Below, one piece after another: positions 1 through 9,393 of a DNA stretch of 34,760 nt (positions within the stretch are counted from its first letter, which is position 1; each line of letters starts with the position of its first letter). The DNA comes from Spirogloea muscicola (lineage: Eukaryota > Streptophyta > Zygnematophyceae > Spirogloeales > Spirogloeaceae), in the NCBI GenBank assembly GCA_009602725.1, contig WELB01000011.1:409959-444718 (forward strand), in the 5' to 3' direction. The position numbers were made by a program, and so were the translations under genes. The notes under the pieces are model-generated. The model searched no databases and had not been told where the DNA came from. It was given only the letters and a program-made list of their open reading frames with translations.

Positions 1-123
1 AGTGCAGACTAAACAATGCTACATAATACGGAGACCTAATCTAAGGTACCTAAGATGACATTAGTACCCACGGGTGAGCACAAACAAATCTGACAAGCTA
101 ACTTGGGGAGCTGGAGCGCCGCC
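1..123 (+). repeat. R-family repeat, copy R1 (cut by window edge)
   Basis: These 123 bases recur without any difference at 16679-16801. Diverged reverse-oriented copies lie at 13236-13424 and about 17280-17487. In the 16.6-kb copy the unit continues about 70 bases further left (16609-16678), so R1 is probably truncated only by the window boundary. The right end is sharp: both identical copies stop matching just after GAGCGCCGCC. No coding potential was seen. Confidence 0.9.
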
Positions 124-252
124 GGAAAGGAGGACTTCCACCGCCCCATGCCCTGTCCGCCACAGCAGGTCGCTTGGCTGACCATATCCCAGCCTGAAGA
201 AGGGGAGGAGGCTGGGGAAGGCCGCCCTCAGCTCCTCAGCGATGACATCCCG

Positions 253-390
253 GCAGAGGTTACTGAGTGATTCGTAGCTGCTTTGTTTCTGTTTCTTAGC
301 GCTTCCCCTGGCCCCCCTCTCGTATTCTGTTCATTCTTTTTCGGGCTGGTTTTTCCAGCCCCGCAGTCTCAATGGGCGAGCACTTGCTTA
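253..390 (+). repeat. H-family repeat, long form
   Basis: The copy starts with a GGTTACTGAGTG motif. It contains a perfect hairpin, GGGCTGG-TTTTT-CCAGCCC, near 343-361, followed by a conserved tail with CAATGGGCGAGCACTTGCTT. A near-identical copy is at 11524-11670, and a reverse-oriented one spans about 27005-27185. Confidence 0.85.
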
Positions 391-612
391 GCAGAGCGCG
401 GCCAGCACGCAGATACAAGGCCTGGGCGAGAGGCATTATTCGAGGTGAGCCGGTCGAGCGACGGTGATCCCGGTTGTTGAATGACATTGCAGCCTGCCGT
501 CTGCGGGGACTACGCGGTTGTTGCGGTGAGTTCCTTGGGGCCTCGCTTCCTGCTAGCGATTCTGATTTGCATCTATGAGAGTCCCCTTGCTGCCGTCTTT
601 GCACTTAGTACC

Positions 613-723
613 TTGCTTTCTGCTCCTTGCTTTCTGCTCCATCCGGCTCCTCCAGACTTTGTCCATTCCTTTGGGCTGGCCTCTCACAGCCACCAGTCAA
701 TCTGGCCGCGCTTTCTTTCTTCT
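613..723 (+). repeat. H-family repeat (Ser/Leu-type variant) with short tandem duplication
   Basis: The core GGGCTGGCCTCTCACAGCC is followed by CCAGTCAATCTGG and a GCGCTTTCTT tail. Matching copies occur near 15785-15860 and 28120-28205, with reverse fragments near 3700-3735 and 15435-15510. The left end carries a 14-base tandem duplication (CCTTGCTTTCTGCT) at 611-638. The region 391-612 shows no recognisable feature. Confidence 0.75.
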
Positions 724-864
724 TAACCCTACTTGAGAACATCGCATAAGTCTAGGATATGCACGACATGACGATATGCTTCCAACCCAGATGGCATGCT
801 GGCAGCCTACTTATCAATTTTGCGACGTCGCGTGTCAGCCTGTTTGCGCGAGCTCAAGGTCATG

Positions 865-1050
865 CTGTGCACCAGAAAGCTGGTCGCCTTAGCTGGCGGG
901 ATAAGAGCTTGTCAAATGCCGTCCAATATTCGGACATCAGTTAAAGACCTCTATGTGCTGACTCGTCGTTACTGAGCAGGTCAGCACCTGCTTAGCAGCA
1001 GGTGATGTACATCTGATAATGTGCTTGCCTTAGTACTCGGCGACACAGGC
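865..1050 (+). repeat. T-family repeat, copy T1 (diverged)
   Basis: This aligns by eye with 2531-2790, 14195-14450 and 17700-18000. Shared blocks are a CACCAGAAAGCTGG segment, a stem-loop region around 957-983 (CTGAC...GTCAG, loop containing TTACTGAGCAG) and a following ATGTGCTTGCCTTNGTACT block. It is the most diverged copy apart from T5. The flanking DNA at 724-864 and 1051-1300 has no gene I can support. Confidence 0.65.
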
Positions 1051-1309
1051 CCTCCACTACTTTGTACACACTCCACTCTCACATCTGACTTCCTATTGCT
1101 GGGGTAGTACAATGCGCCCTGTCTGCCTAGCCTGTGGCTCGTTCATATGAACATGAACACCGCCTGTATGCACCTGGCTGGCATACACGCTTACTTAGCG
1201 CTGTTCTCTTCTCCAGCTGCAAGTCACTCAACTTTCGGCTGCTGACTCGGGGACACTGAGCTCCCAATCGCTGGTGTCTTTTGCATCCTTCAGCGCTTTC
1301 CTGGCCCCT

Positions 1310-1385
1310 TCCAACTTCAGTTAAGCTTTATTCTGGGCTGGCCACTCACAGTCATCGCCCTCTACTGGGAGTGTCCCTTCTTCTG
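1310..1385 (+). repeat. H-family repeat copy
   Basis: A TTCTGGGCTGGCCACTCACAG core is followed by CATCGCCCTCTACTGGGA. The same tail follows the hairpin at 1690-1735 and 28546-28590. The hairpin is imperfect here (CAGTC instead of CAGCC). Confidence 0.6.
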
Positions 1386-1424
1386 TTTCAAACTATGGTA
1401 GCGAGCCACAGGCTAGGCATACAG

Positions 1425-2290
1425 ACAAGACGCGGCAGGCTCTCTCGTCCAGGTATATCGCATGCGCCTGTCAGTATCGCTGCAGCGGTCAATGGCACGC
1501 GCATTGCACTGCGTGCCGGTTGTGCCCTGGCTGCAGCTTCTGCTATAGCCAGGGGACCCGCTACCTGGAGACTAGTTTCTCTGACCTGCGGCTGCTCAGA
1601 GGATATTGAGCACCCAGTGGCCATTTAAGTCGCTGTGTGCTTTTAAGCTTTTCTCGTCCCTTCGCCCTTGGTTCACTGTGTTTTCTGCGCTGGCCAGTCA
1701 CAGCCATCACCGTCTACTGGTAGCGTCTTTCTTCTTAGTACCCCCGTGTCAGCAATCGGAAGTCAGATGAGCTGAGGGGAGGATGAGCAACCCCGAGGGA
1801 GGTGGAGGGCTTGCAGGCGGGGAGGCCTGTCGACCTGCAGCTCGTGAAGCAGCTCGTCCAAAGGGGCGAAGGCTATGAAAGGCGCGGCGGCGACGGGGGC
1901 GGCGGTGGCGGCGGGGGCCGGCGCGGGGGCCGGGTCGGGAGGGGGCCAGCTCGCCGCCGCGGACCCCATGGCGGGCGCCGCCGACCCCGTCGTAGAGGGG
2001 CAATGGCTGTGATTGGCCAGCCCAGAATAAGGATTCACAGAGTTCGAAGGGGCCAAATAAGCGCTAAAGCACAACGACCAAGTGGCCACTGGGTGCTCAA
2101 TACCCCTTCGTGAGCAGCCACAGGTAAGTGAAAATAATCTCCCCGTAGCGGGTCCCCTGTATGCAATCAGAGGCCGTAGCCAAAACGCGACCGGCAGGCA
2201 GATGCAAGGCGTGTGCCAATGATTGCTGCAGCGATATTGAGAGGCGCAAACGAACCTGGGCGAGCGAGCCTGCCGCGTTGTGAACACCTG
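1425..2290. mobile_element. Large imperfect inverted repeat (foldback-like) with GC-rich central segment
   Basis: The left arm, about 1425-1735, matches the reverse complement of about 1990-2290. Colinear shared blocks include ACGCGGCAGGCTC, ATCGCTGCAG, AGGGGACCCGCTAC, GGCTGCTCA and ATTGAGCACCCAGTGGCCA. The H-family hairpin lies at the inner end of each arm. Arms are about 300 bp and look roughly 70% alike by eye. The central segment 1736-1989 is very GC-rich. On the minus strand it holds a short open frame starting at ATG 1968 that encodes an Ala/Pro-rich stretch followed by FIAFAPLDELLHELQVDRP. This could be a captured exon fragment. I did not recognise its family or find a transposase. Confidence 0.6.
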
Positions 2291-2530
2291 TTCCAACGGG
2301 CGGTGACTGATTTGGGCGGGCGCGGCTATGCGGTCTTGAACACCCTCTGTATGCACTGCGGCACTACTCCGATTACCCCCAATGCGATCAGTTCCTGCCA
2401 GCGGCAGTCGACATCTTTGGCTGTCTGGGTCCTCGTTTCCATACACTTCTCCAGAATATTGCCAATGTAGGCTACATACGTCGTGCAGATGTGTTTCCGG
2501 CGGAGATGGGCTTGCCAGCTGCATATCTGT

Positions 2531-2790
2531 CATTCTTGCGACGATGAGTATCGGCCTGTTTGCAGCGTGCCCAGGCTAATGCTTTGCACCAGAAAGCTGG
2601 GCGAGCTCTAGTTGGTGGCAGAAGGGCTTCATATCTGACATCTAGTATTCAGGCATCGATTAGTGACCTTTATATTTTGACCCGTGGTTACTGAGCGGGT
2701 CAATTTGCTGTAGGTTATGTAGGTCTTTAGATGTGCTTGCCTTTGTACTTGGCCATTTGGCCTTCGTTTGTTTCAAATACACGAAAGTCT
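2531..2790 (+). repeat. T-family repeat, copy T2
   Basis: This copy contains the perfect stem TTGACCCG...CGGGTCAA at 2677-2703 with loop TGGTTACTGAG. It is followed by a GATGTGCTTGCCTTTGTACT block and the near-palindrome TTGGCCATTTGGCCTT. The upstream part matches copy T4 almost word for word (CACCAGAAAGCTGGGCGAGC). Confidence 0.85.
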
Positions 2791-2932
2791 CTGTATGCAC
2801 CTGGCTGGCTTTTACAGCCTCAATGGGCGAGCCCTTCCTTCTCTTTACAGCCGCTCTTTCAATATCAGCAGCAGCAATCTTCCTTTTCTTCGAATTTTTG
2901 ATGTGGGTCTCACGGGGTTAGCCGCCGCCCTG

Positions 2933-3045
2933 AATACCGCGTTCAGGGGGAAGACCGTGTATTAGAAAGAGATATAGGCCAACTGGCCAGGTACAAAGGC
3001 AAGCACATCTAAAGATTTACATTAAAAAAATACCGCGTTCAGGGG
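2933..3045 (+). mobile_element. 79-bp A-tailed insertion with 17-bp target-site duplication
   Basis: The sequence AATACCGCGTTCAGGGG occurs exactly at 2933-2949 and again at 3029-3045. The 79 bases between them (2950-3028) are the reverse complement of the T-family 3' block: CCAACTGGCCAGGTAC and AAAGGCAAGCACATCTAAAGA are readable. The insert ends in ATTAAAAA before the second repeat. An A-tail plus a long direct repeat is the usual signature of target-primed retroposition by a LINE-type machinery, so this looks like a truncated SINE-like retroposon. No internal Pol III promoter is evident in this short copy. Confidence 0.75.
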
Positions 3046-3092
3046 AACCCGCGTTAGACTCACCCCCCAATACAAAAAAAGTAAAGTTCCAC

Positions 3093-3170
3093 TCTAGCAT
3101 TCATACACTAGCATTTGCCCGAACACTGCATTGGCTTGGTCTGGCCTCCCATGTCGTGCGCACCGTGCGC
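3093..3170 (-). repeat. R-family 3' fragment
   Basis: A CCGAACACTGCATTGGCTTG block is followed by TCTGGCCTCCC and GTGCGCACCGTGCGCG. It matches the end of copy R3 (13366-13424). A GC-rich, geneless block (3171-3335) follows. Confidence 0.6.
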
Positions 3171-3464
3171 GAGTTCCCCCCGCCCGGATGCAGCCGCGGT
3201 AACTAGAGTGACCCGCTCTATCCCAACGGCCACGCGCTTTCCTTTCCTAGCCGCGCCAAGTGTCAAGCGGACATGTGGCACCCGCGCCGGGCGCCTCCTC
3301 CCCCACTCCGGCCGCCACCCCCCCCCTTTTACTTACTTTGCTCATTCTTTTTTGGGCTGGCTTTTTCACCCGCGGATATTGAGCTTCCTGTGGATTCGTC
3401 ATGTCTAGTTGTCTAGATGCCTAGCTGTGTGTTTCCCTTCTTTCCGGCACCTGTTGTAGCTCTT

Positions 3465-3575
3465 TGGATTTTGTCAAAACTTTTTTGGCTGGCTTCTGTC
3501 AGCCCCTCTCTTCTATGGGCGAGCTCTTCCTTTTTCAGCTCCCTATCCTCAATGGGCGAGCACTTTCTTCCTTCT
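3465..3575 (+). repeat. H-family repeats, two juxtaposed units
   Basis: The first unit carries GGCTGGCTTCTGTCAGCC and CTATGGGCGAGCTC. It is the closest relative of the 60-bp insert at 17351-17410. It is followed directly by the tail of a second unit (CTATCCTCAATGGGCGAGCACTTTCTTC). A partial third unit with the GGGCTGGCTTTTTC half-stem lies near 3340-3370. Confidence 0.75.
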
Positions 3576-3579
3576 GCTT

Positions 3580-3692
3580 TTGACCCGTGGTTACTGAGCG
3601 GGTCAATCTGCTGTAAGTCATGTGGGTCTTGAGATGTGCTTGCCTTTGTACTCGGCCATTTGGCCTTCATTTGTTTCGAATACACAAACTTG
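3580..3692 (+). repeat. T-family repeat, copy T3 (3' half only)
   Basis: The perfect TTGACCCG/CGGGTCAA stem lies at 3580-3606, followed by AGATGTGCTTGCCTTTGTACT and CGGCCATTTGGCC. The 5' half present in T2 and T4 is absent. The copy abuts the tail of an H unit, so it starts just at the stem-loop. Confidence 0.8.
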
Positions 3693-3744
3693 TTATCATA
3701 GAGAGAAGCGCGGCCAGATTGACTGGTGGCTGGGAATCATAGGT

Positions 3745-3992
3745 AGCCCCACTTTTTCTCTTTTTTTTGCACTAGCTTTTTCCCTGAACACTGTGTACTG
3801 GCTGAGAGGGGTCCTCCCTTTCAATTCATGCGCACCGCGCGCCGTCGCCCTCCTCCACACTTCGTGGGCCCGCTAGAACCCCCCCCTCGGCTTCGTTTTA
3901 TGCAGCCCCACATTTTGCACTAGCTTTTGCCTGAACAAAGTATTGGCTGAAATCGGGCCTTTTTATTCATTTCATGCGCACCTCGCGCCGCT
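3745..3992 (-). repeat. Two R-family fragments in tandem upstream of the exchanger gene
   Basis: Fragments at about 3745-3845 and 3898-3992 each run from CAGCCCCAC...TTTTGCACTAGC through GAACA...TATTGGCTGA to TTTCAATTCATGCGCACC-like ends. The second ends about 170 bases before the start codon of the exchanger gene, so a repeat lies in its presumed promoter or 5' leader. Confidence 0.65.
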
Positions 3993-4162
3993 CCCTCCTC
4001 CTCCACGGACAGTTAGTGGGCCCGCCAGGGAACCCCCCCCCCCCTCGGCACAACGCGGCGGGACCCCCCCGCATTGCCTGGCCCCGCGCCGCCCCGCGCC
4101 GCGCCGCAGCAGCTGAAGGCTTTGCCGCCCCCTGGCCAACGGCGTCGCGAGTGCGCGCCGCC

Positions 4163-7100
4163 ATGGCGGACGTCGAGGCGCAGGCGCCCGGCCCGCTCCG
4201 GCCCCTGCTCCTCCGCAGGCGGCTGAACACCGGCCTGGCTGCCTGCACCGCCACCGCCGCCACCTTGCTCATCGTCGTGGCTCTGCTTCATGGCCGGGGA
4301 GCCACGCCAGGTCGTTTCCAGCTCTCTTGCCTCTCCATCTCAATCCCCTGCCGCAAGCATTGATTGTGTGCACGCTGCCGTCAAGCTTGACCCAACAGAG
4401 GCCGGCACGGAGCCCTCATCAGAAGCTCGGAGCTTCTTTTGTGTCCTCTGGTGATGTTGCTGATCCCCTGCTGAACGAAGTGTCCCAGCGCCTTTGCGGG
4501 AAATGTTTTGAGAAGCCTCGTGCATCTGTTGCACGGGTTCTGATCCTGTGCGCAAATGTGACTATATCAGGTAGTCCAGACCTGCAGGCTACTCGCAGAG
4601 AGCTCGTTGATGATTTTCCACCTGTTATAGAGATTAGAGACAGCAATACCTCTACAGGCCTGTCGTCCATGAACACCAGCTCATCAACGGTGAGCTCAGA
4701 CCTCTCACAACATAGCCGCTATTTGTCCCCTGCTTACTCTCATCTTTATGGCTTCCAGCCTAGGTATCTTGTGCTTCTGAGAAGCTCTACGTCTGCTCCT
4801 GTAGTGCAGCACACAACAAAGTATGCAATACGTCAGATCTTGTGCTAATATTTTAGCTGCAAGTAAATTCCTCTCGCAAGACTTCCTTGAAGGACCATGT
4901 TGGAAAGGAGGAGCAGGCATTGTGTAGTCTAGAAGCAGTGTTGATTTAGAGAAGGCCATAAGTTGCACGGCAGTCATCATGGGTGCGATGAAGAGCAGCT
5001 GATGGCATCTACTCATCCTTTCACAGGGCGAGCAGTGTAAGGAGCCCTATGGTGGCCTTCCGTGTTCAACAACCGTTACTGGCAATATTTTCCTCATGTT
5101 TGCCTACGGATTCCTTCTATTGGTGGCTGCCAAGCTCATCTCAGATGGCAGCGAGCTTCTCCTCCAGGTCTTTGGCTTGCAAACTCTATGCGCAGCTTCA
5201 TGTCACTATTGCACTTGTGCTTCCAGATGCACCAACATTCTGTCCCTGATTCCGGGAAGCTGCAGTTACTGGCATGCCAAAGCATTGCTTTTGTTATGAC
5301 AATTTGAGCCGCCTCTTACTTGCCGAGCAGCGCAGACGCCTCTTGATAATTTGAAGTTGTTGGGCGCGACTACGTGTTGTAGGTTCTAAATCCTGGACTG
5401 ATTGGTGGACTTTTGTTGCCGATTCTTGGTGCCTTTCCAGACTCCCTGTTGATTGCGGTAGGCTTCTGGTTCTGACTCCCTGGGTTATCAATTGAGCAGT
5501 AGTCTGCTTGTTCCTCAAAGTTTGTTCAGGTCCAGCTGTTAAGCTTGCACAACATGCTATTCAAGAGTTGTTGCGGCCTAAGGTGACTCCAATCACCCTG
5601 CAGGTCTCTGGATTGGGGGGCTCCAAGGAGGAAGCTCAGGATCAAGTGCTGGTTGGCATGGGTGTCCTGGCAGGAAGCACCATCATGATATTAGCACTTG
5701 CCTTCGGCGGTTCCCTCCTGTTTGGAAGGTGTGACCTTAGTGGACCAAATGGAACTGCTCAGGATCGAACGCTCACCAGAGGCTGGAGTCTCACTGGCAC
5801 TGGTGTGACTATAGCCGTCCTCCTCCTATAGCTGTAGCTGCTCCTGTGCCCCACTTTTGCCAGTTGCCCCTGTGCCAGTTGCCCCTCACCCTGGCCTTGT
5901 CTCTATCCCTGTGGAACTTTGGAACCGCAGTTTGACGTTGGGCTTTCGTCTTGCAGGGATCACTGTTGACGCTCAGACGAGGTGGGGTGCGTGGATCATG
6001 ATCATCACAATCCTCCCTTACATTGTTGCGCAGATCCCTCTAATAGATCACCGCAAAAGCCAAGGCAAAACTGCTGCCCTTGTCGGCTTCCTCATTGCCC
6101 TCGTAGGGCTGTGTGCCTATTGTGTATACCAGGTGGGACCACCAAGGCTAACCTGTGCCACACAATGTCACCCTTTAGTGGAAAGCAGTCCTGCATTCCG
6201 TCACGCAGTCCGTACTTTTATGTTGTTCGAGGATTACGTGAAGGAGTAATCTGCAACAGATACAACTCTCAGCTTGAAGGTTCAAACTTCATGCTTCATA
6301 TCGCTGACAGGATGGATGGCTTTTGCACATCGGGCAGTCATTTGGATGCTGTTGCTTTGCATCATGCAGAGTGCAGGCCTCATTCCACCATTCTCACTGA
6401 CTGGCAGGTGACGTCGCCCTGGCTTCAGCAACGCAAGATTCAGCATGCTAAGCTGCACTACATGCGCGCAATGGCTGTCAAGGAGATGCACAAAATGGCA
6501 ACCAATGAGTCTTGGGGGGGGCTCCTACAGCCTGATGGAGGACCAAACGATGAAGCTATGAGGAAGCTCTTTGCACACTTTGATGAGAATCAGGACGGCG
6601 TTCTTTCTTACCAGGAGCTCAGGGGACTCATCATGGGACTTGGGATAAAGAGCAAGGTGACAGCATGTTGCAGCAGGGCGTGCTTTGAGGGGCCTTTTAT
6701 GGAGCTTCAGCAGCTCGTTAGATTAGCCCTTCTTCTTCCTTCTGGTCCATGTACCATGGAGCTTTTGCATCTTGTTGTGGGTATGTATTGACTGACTGCG
6801 CTGCTGATCTTACAGGGTGAGATTCCTGATGAGCAAGAGGTCACGACGTGGCTTACAGACTTTGACCGGGATAGTGATAACATGCTCTCTGAGGTACGAT
6901 GTCCGAGCATGGAAGGTCACTTGACCTCCCTTCACTTACCACTTTCACCTACCTTGATTGCACTGGCGAAACGCTTGATATCATGTGAATTTTCCTGCCA
7001 TGGACCAGGATGAATTCGTGTGTGGGCTTAAGCGATGGATGAGCCGCATCAGCAGCCAACCAATGCAACGGCAGAACCGCTTTAGCTCCGCAATACCCCT

Positions 7101-8439
7101 GTATAAGATCACCTCCAACCTGAGTCCCAGAAGGATTAGCGATTAAGTGACTCTTGCAAAATGCTGGCACTGGGCAGCACAAGCTGACAAGATGTGCTTG
7201 AACAGTCTCTTGCTTTTGCTCGTACAACAAGCTCAGTATGGCACTCTGATGCAGCCCTCAATGGCACAAACTCTTGCAAGACTTTGTTAGCTCATGTCTA
7301 AATGTGGGTGAGCCCTACCTCCTGTACTCCTGCTTGGCAGGATTGAGCAGCAGCACCAGCAATTTGCTGGGCATGCAGAGGATGCCAAGTCGACTCTTTC
7401 TCTATTGCAGATGGAGGCATCCCAAGACGAGGAAGATGAGGAGGAAGACAAAGAGAAAGCCTCTAAGCCCAAAACTGTTGGACAAATTTATCGGCAGGTC
7501 TGGTGGGAAGGGCAGTTGTTGGCAAGGTTGCATGCTCACAGTCGCGGCTGAGCAGTAGGTGCAAGTGTTGCAGCCTTGAAGAATCAGGTGTTGCATTTTA
7601 GTGTGCTTGATTGAGGATATTATGAGTTGTGTGAGTAAAAGCAAGTCCTGAAAACTGCAGGCAATAATTCTTCTGGGAGCAGGCGTGGTGATTGTGTCAG
7701 TCTTTGCTGACCCAACAGTGGACGCTATCAATGGCTTTTCAAAGTACAATCATCTGACACCTGCTTGTGATTTTGCTCATGTAGTCAGCAATCTATGACA
7801 TTGTCAGGATAGAGATGCTCGTCCTCGAATATCATGCAAGGATGCAAGGACTCAAACCTCAACATACAAAGTTGGCAAGGCTGATGTTCTCTGCCCGCCT
7901 GTGCTGCCCAGGGCTTCCGGCATCCCTCCCTTCTTTGTCGCCTTTGTGGTCTCTCCGCTGGCCTCCAATGCGAGCGAGTTGGTCTCCTCCATCCTCTTTG
8001 CGATGAAGAGGCGCAAGAGAACGGCATCTCTCACTTACAGCCAGATCTATGGAGCCATCACGATGAACAATACCATGTGAGAATTTGTTCCAGCTTGAAC
8101 AGGCAGTCAGTCTTCCTGTCTGCACTGTGTTGCACCGCAAGCCCTCAACCATACTCAACATGCCTACATCTAGTCCTTTATCTGCAGCACATAACTTTCA
8201 TGCCGCCATGCAACTCGTGCAGGTGCCTGGGCATCTTCCTTGTGATTGTGTATCTGCGCGGGCTCACATGGGATTTTTCCAGCGAGGTCACCGTGATCAT
8301 CGCGTCCACGGTCATCGTCGGCATCATTGGCGGGACGCGGACGACTTACCCCCTGTGGCTTGCCATCCCCGTGCTTGCCCTCTACCCGCTAGCCATTGCA
8401 GTCGTTGCCATTCTCGACTATGTCTTCCACTGGCACTGA
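4163..8439 (+). CDS. Plant-type EF-hand Na+/Ca2+ exchanger-like protein (NCL/CaCA family), 13 exons
   Basis: This is a membrane cation exchanger of the CaCA superfamily, close to plant NCL proteins. Exons: 4163-4310, about 4433-4689, 5027-5167, 5383-5457, 5604-5802, 5957-6132, 6408-6656, 6816-6893, 7009-7100, 7341-7497, 7661-7743, 7912-8076 and 8223-8439. All phases agree, giving 678 residues. The start has a strong GCCGCCATGG context; the start of exon 2 is the least certain junction. The first alpha repeat reads GLLLPILGAFPDSLLIA then VGMGVLAGST. The second reads PFFVAFVVSPLASNASELV. Between them lie two EF-hand loops, DENQDGVLSYQE (exon 7) and DRDSDNMLSEDE (split by an intron between exons 8 and 9), then an acidic linker (DEEDEEEDKEK). 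The EF-hands suggest regulation by cytosolic Ca2+. Arabidopsis NCL is about 585 residues; this protein has a longer N-terminus and linker. Ion specificity (Na+, H+ or Mg2+ counter-ion) and membrane cannot be told from sequence. Confidence 0.9.
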
Positions 8440-9393
8440 AAGAGGGCAATCAGCCCTGGCCTTTACGCACAGCTGCCTTCTTCTGCCTGCACCACCTCTC
8501 CTGGGCCGTGGCAGCTGTTCTTGGTCCTTACTCCTTCAGCCTTACTTCTAGGCCAACTTAGACCACCACTTGCGCCCCTTGGTTGCCCACCACGGATGAT
8601 GCAACTGTAGAGCGGCACTGCCCCGTACTCTCAACCCTGCTCTACTCTGCGGGCTTGTATGGCTTGTTGGCTTACTCCTGACAAGATCCAGAATCTTCGT
8701 CCGGCGGCTGGAGTTCCTTAAGGGCGGTTGACCTCCTCATGGTTGCCTGCGCTCCACTGCAGCTGCTTTCACTGTTGCTGCTCCGCCCTGATGGCGCTTG
8801 CTTATGGCCATGTGCTGCATTATGAATCTTGACTTGTGTGCCTGTGTGTGGCGGTGGCTGCTGCAAATGCATGAGAAGTCTTGGAGCATTTTGCGTTGAA
8901 TATGCAAGGAGGTTGTCCAAGTAGCCTGCCCATCACCACAGCCCGCCTGTCAAATCTTGATATTTGAGAAACAGTGGCCTTGCAGTGGTCTGATCAGGAG
9001 CAATTTCAAGATGTGACTGCTTGTGATGACATTGGACTTAGTGACACTTGCTATTTGGTACAGTATGCTGACCTCCTGGCGGCTAGTCCCATGCCTGTGC
9101 AAAATAGCAGAGAGCTTGATGTGCATCTGGAGCCTGCAGATGGGAGCCGCCTGCCTCGCGAGGAGGCCAGGCCACCTAACCCTGGCCTATGACTAATTAG
9201 CTTTGCACTTGCGCTGAATGCTTGGTTGATTAGAAGCTGCGAAGTGCGCTGAGGTGAAGACAACCACTAGCATGCTTGATTAGATGGCTCCATTTCCTGG
9301 CCTTCATAAGGCAGCCACGCTTAGCTGGGTAATGCCAGAGGACTCCAGCAGACTTGTTGGATACACAACGGGCAGGACTGAGTGGAGACAATG
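8440..9393. other. Convergent intergenic region, no gene recognised
   Basis: This lies between the stop codon of the exchanger (+) and the stop of the kinase frame (-), so it should hold both 3' UTRs. Open frames such as 8974-9192 (+) have no family resemblance I recognise. No hairpin-family repeat is visible, in contrast to the other intergenic regions. Confidence 0.5.

Noticed and set aside
283-480. Signal-peptide-like hydrophobic open frames such as FFFGLVFPAP and LFFGLAFPAPILNGRAL (also 11524-11748 and 12357-12701)
   Set aside because: They are translations of the H-family hairpin and its tail; the same peptide appears wherever the repeat is read in that frame.
1763-2533. A 256-codon minus-strand open frame
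   Set aside because: It runs through the right arm and centre of the foldback and into unrelated DNA with no family resemblance outside the short central part.
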